This document shows, one piece after another, positions 36,364-36,476 of a DNA stretch of 36,476 nt. The notes under the pieces are model-generated. The model had not been told where the DNA came from, did no database searches, and worked only from the letters and a program-made list of their open reading frames with translations. The position numbers and the translations under genes are program-made. Every line of letters begins with the position of its first letter. Within the stretch, counting starts at the first letter, position 1. The DNA lies in contig JACPPQ010000133.1 of the NCBI GenBank assembly GCA_016190925.1, positions 1-36,476 of the forward strand, read 5' to 3'. The stretch comes from Chloroflexota bacterium (GTDB taxonomy: Bacteria > Chloroflexota > Dehalococcoidia > Dehalococcoidales > JACPPQ01).

Positions 36364-36425
36364 CCCTTACAAATTTAGTCGGTATGGTTTAACAGTAAAG
36401 CAATTCCGCAACGCAGGGCGTTCAC

Positions 36426-36464
36426 CCCCGTATCAAGTACCCTTCGGCTTCGCTCAGGGCAGGC
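36426..36464. repeat. 39-bp dispersed repeat, copy 2
   Basis: Identical over 39 bases to 31288-31326. It lies close to the window edge and may extend into further repeat sequence. Confidence 0.85.
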
Positions 36465-36476
36465 TCTGTGCTACCG

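Larger units (their letters stand above)
36169..36476. other. Intergenic region at the 3' edge, repeats only
   Basis: Downstream of the response regulator there is no credible gene. The region is taken up by the MITE-like element (36220-36363) and a 39-bp repeat (36426-36464). The short - strand frame at 36179-36364 lies inside the element. Confidence 0.6.

Noticed and set aside
36179-36364. 61-codon open frame on the - strand
   Set aside because: It lies wholly within the MITE-like palindrome.

Overview
The window is bacterial chromosomal DNA. It probably comes from the Chloroflexota, close to the Dehalococcoidia. That is an inference from the overall look: moderately GC-rich genes, many TTG and GTG starts, an archaeal-type AhcY beside MetK, a bifunctional phosphoglucose/phosphomannose isomerase, a redox-type NarX/NarL-like two-component pair, and intergenic hairpin repeats of a kind I associate with that group. 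No rRNA, tRNA, CRISPR array, phage gene or transposase gene is visible.

Positions 1-20707 hold one long co-directional ribosomal-protein superoperon on the + strand. It merges the str, S10, spc and alpha operons with a truA-rplM-rpsI tail: rpsL-rpsG-fusA-rpsJ-rplC-rplD-rplW-rplB-rpsS-rplV-rpsC-rplP-rpmC-rpsQ-rplN-rplX-rplE-rpsN-rpsH-rplF-rplR-rpsE-rpmD-rplO-secY-adk-map-infA-rpmJ-rpsM-rpsK-rpsD-rpoA-rplQ-truA-rplM-rpsI. Genes are tightly packed or overlapping. A promoter and two tandem perfect hairpins precede rpsL, and a long intrinsic terminator follows rpsI. tuf is absent from its usual place between fusA and rpsJ. Ribosomal protein S3 carries a low-complexity tail of about 147 residues.

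Positions 20749-27550 are on the - strand. In transcription order they hold ahcY, metK and a small membrane-anchored unknown (the S-adenosyl cycle: MetK makes SAM, AhcY clears SAH). Next come a phosphohexomutase and a bifunctional PGI/PMI (fructose-6-P to glucose-1-P or mannose-1-P), and then an unknown protein with a predicted coiled coil. Repeat-derived hairpins separate these blocks.

Positions 27921-30986 (- strand) encode a large single-chain adenine methyltransferase with a PD-(D/E)XK-like N-terminus, probably a Type IIG-like restriction-modification enzyme. It stands alone, flanked by non-coding DNA.

Positions 31482-36168 (+ strand) encode a CorA-superfamily membrane protein that lacks the GMN signature, a 59-residue membrane peptide directly behind it, and a sensor kinase/response regulator pair. 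The kinase has a CxxCH c-type heme motif in its predicted extracytoplasmic Cache region and a cysteine-rich GAF domain inside the cell, so it may read redox state on both sides of the membrane. Several families of short palindromic repeats fill the gaps. They include two copies of a MITE-like element and a 39-bp repeat present in two identical copies.
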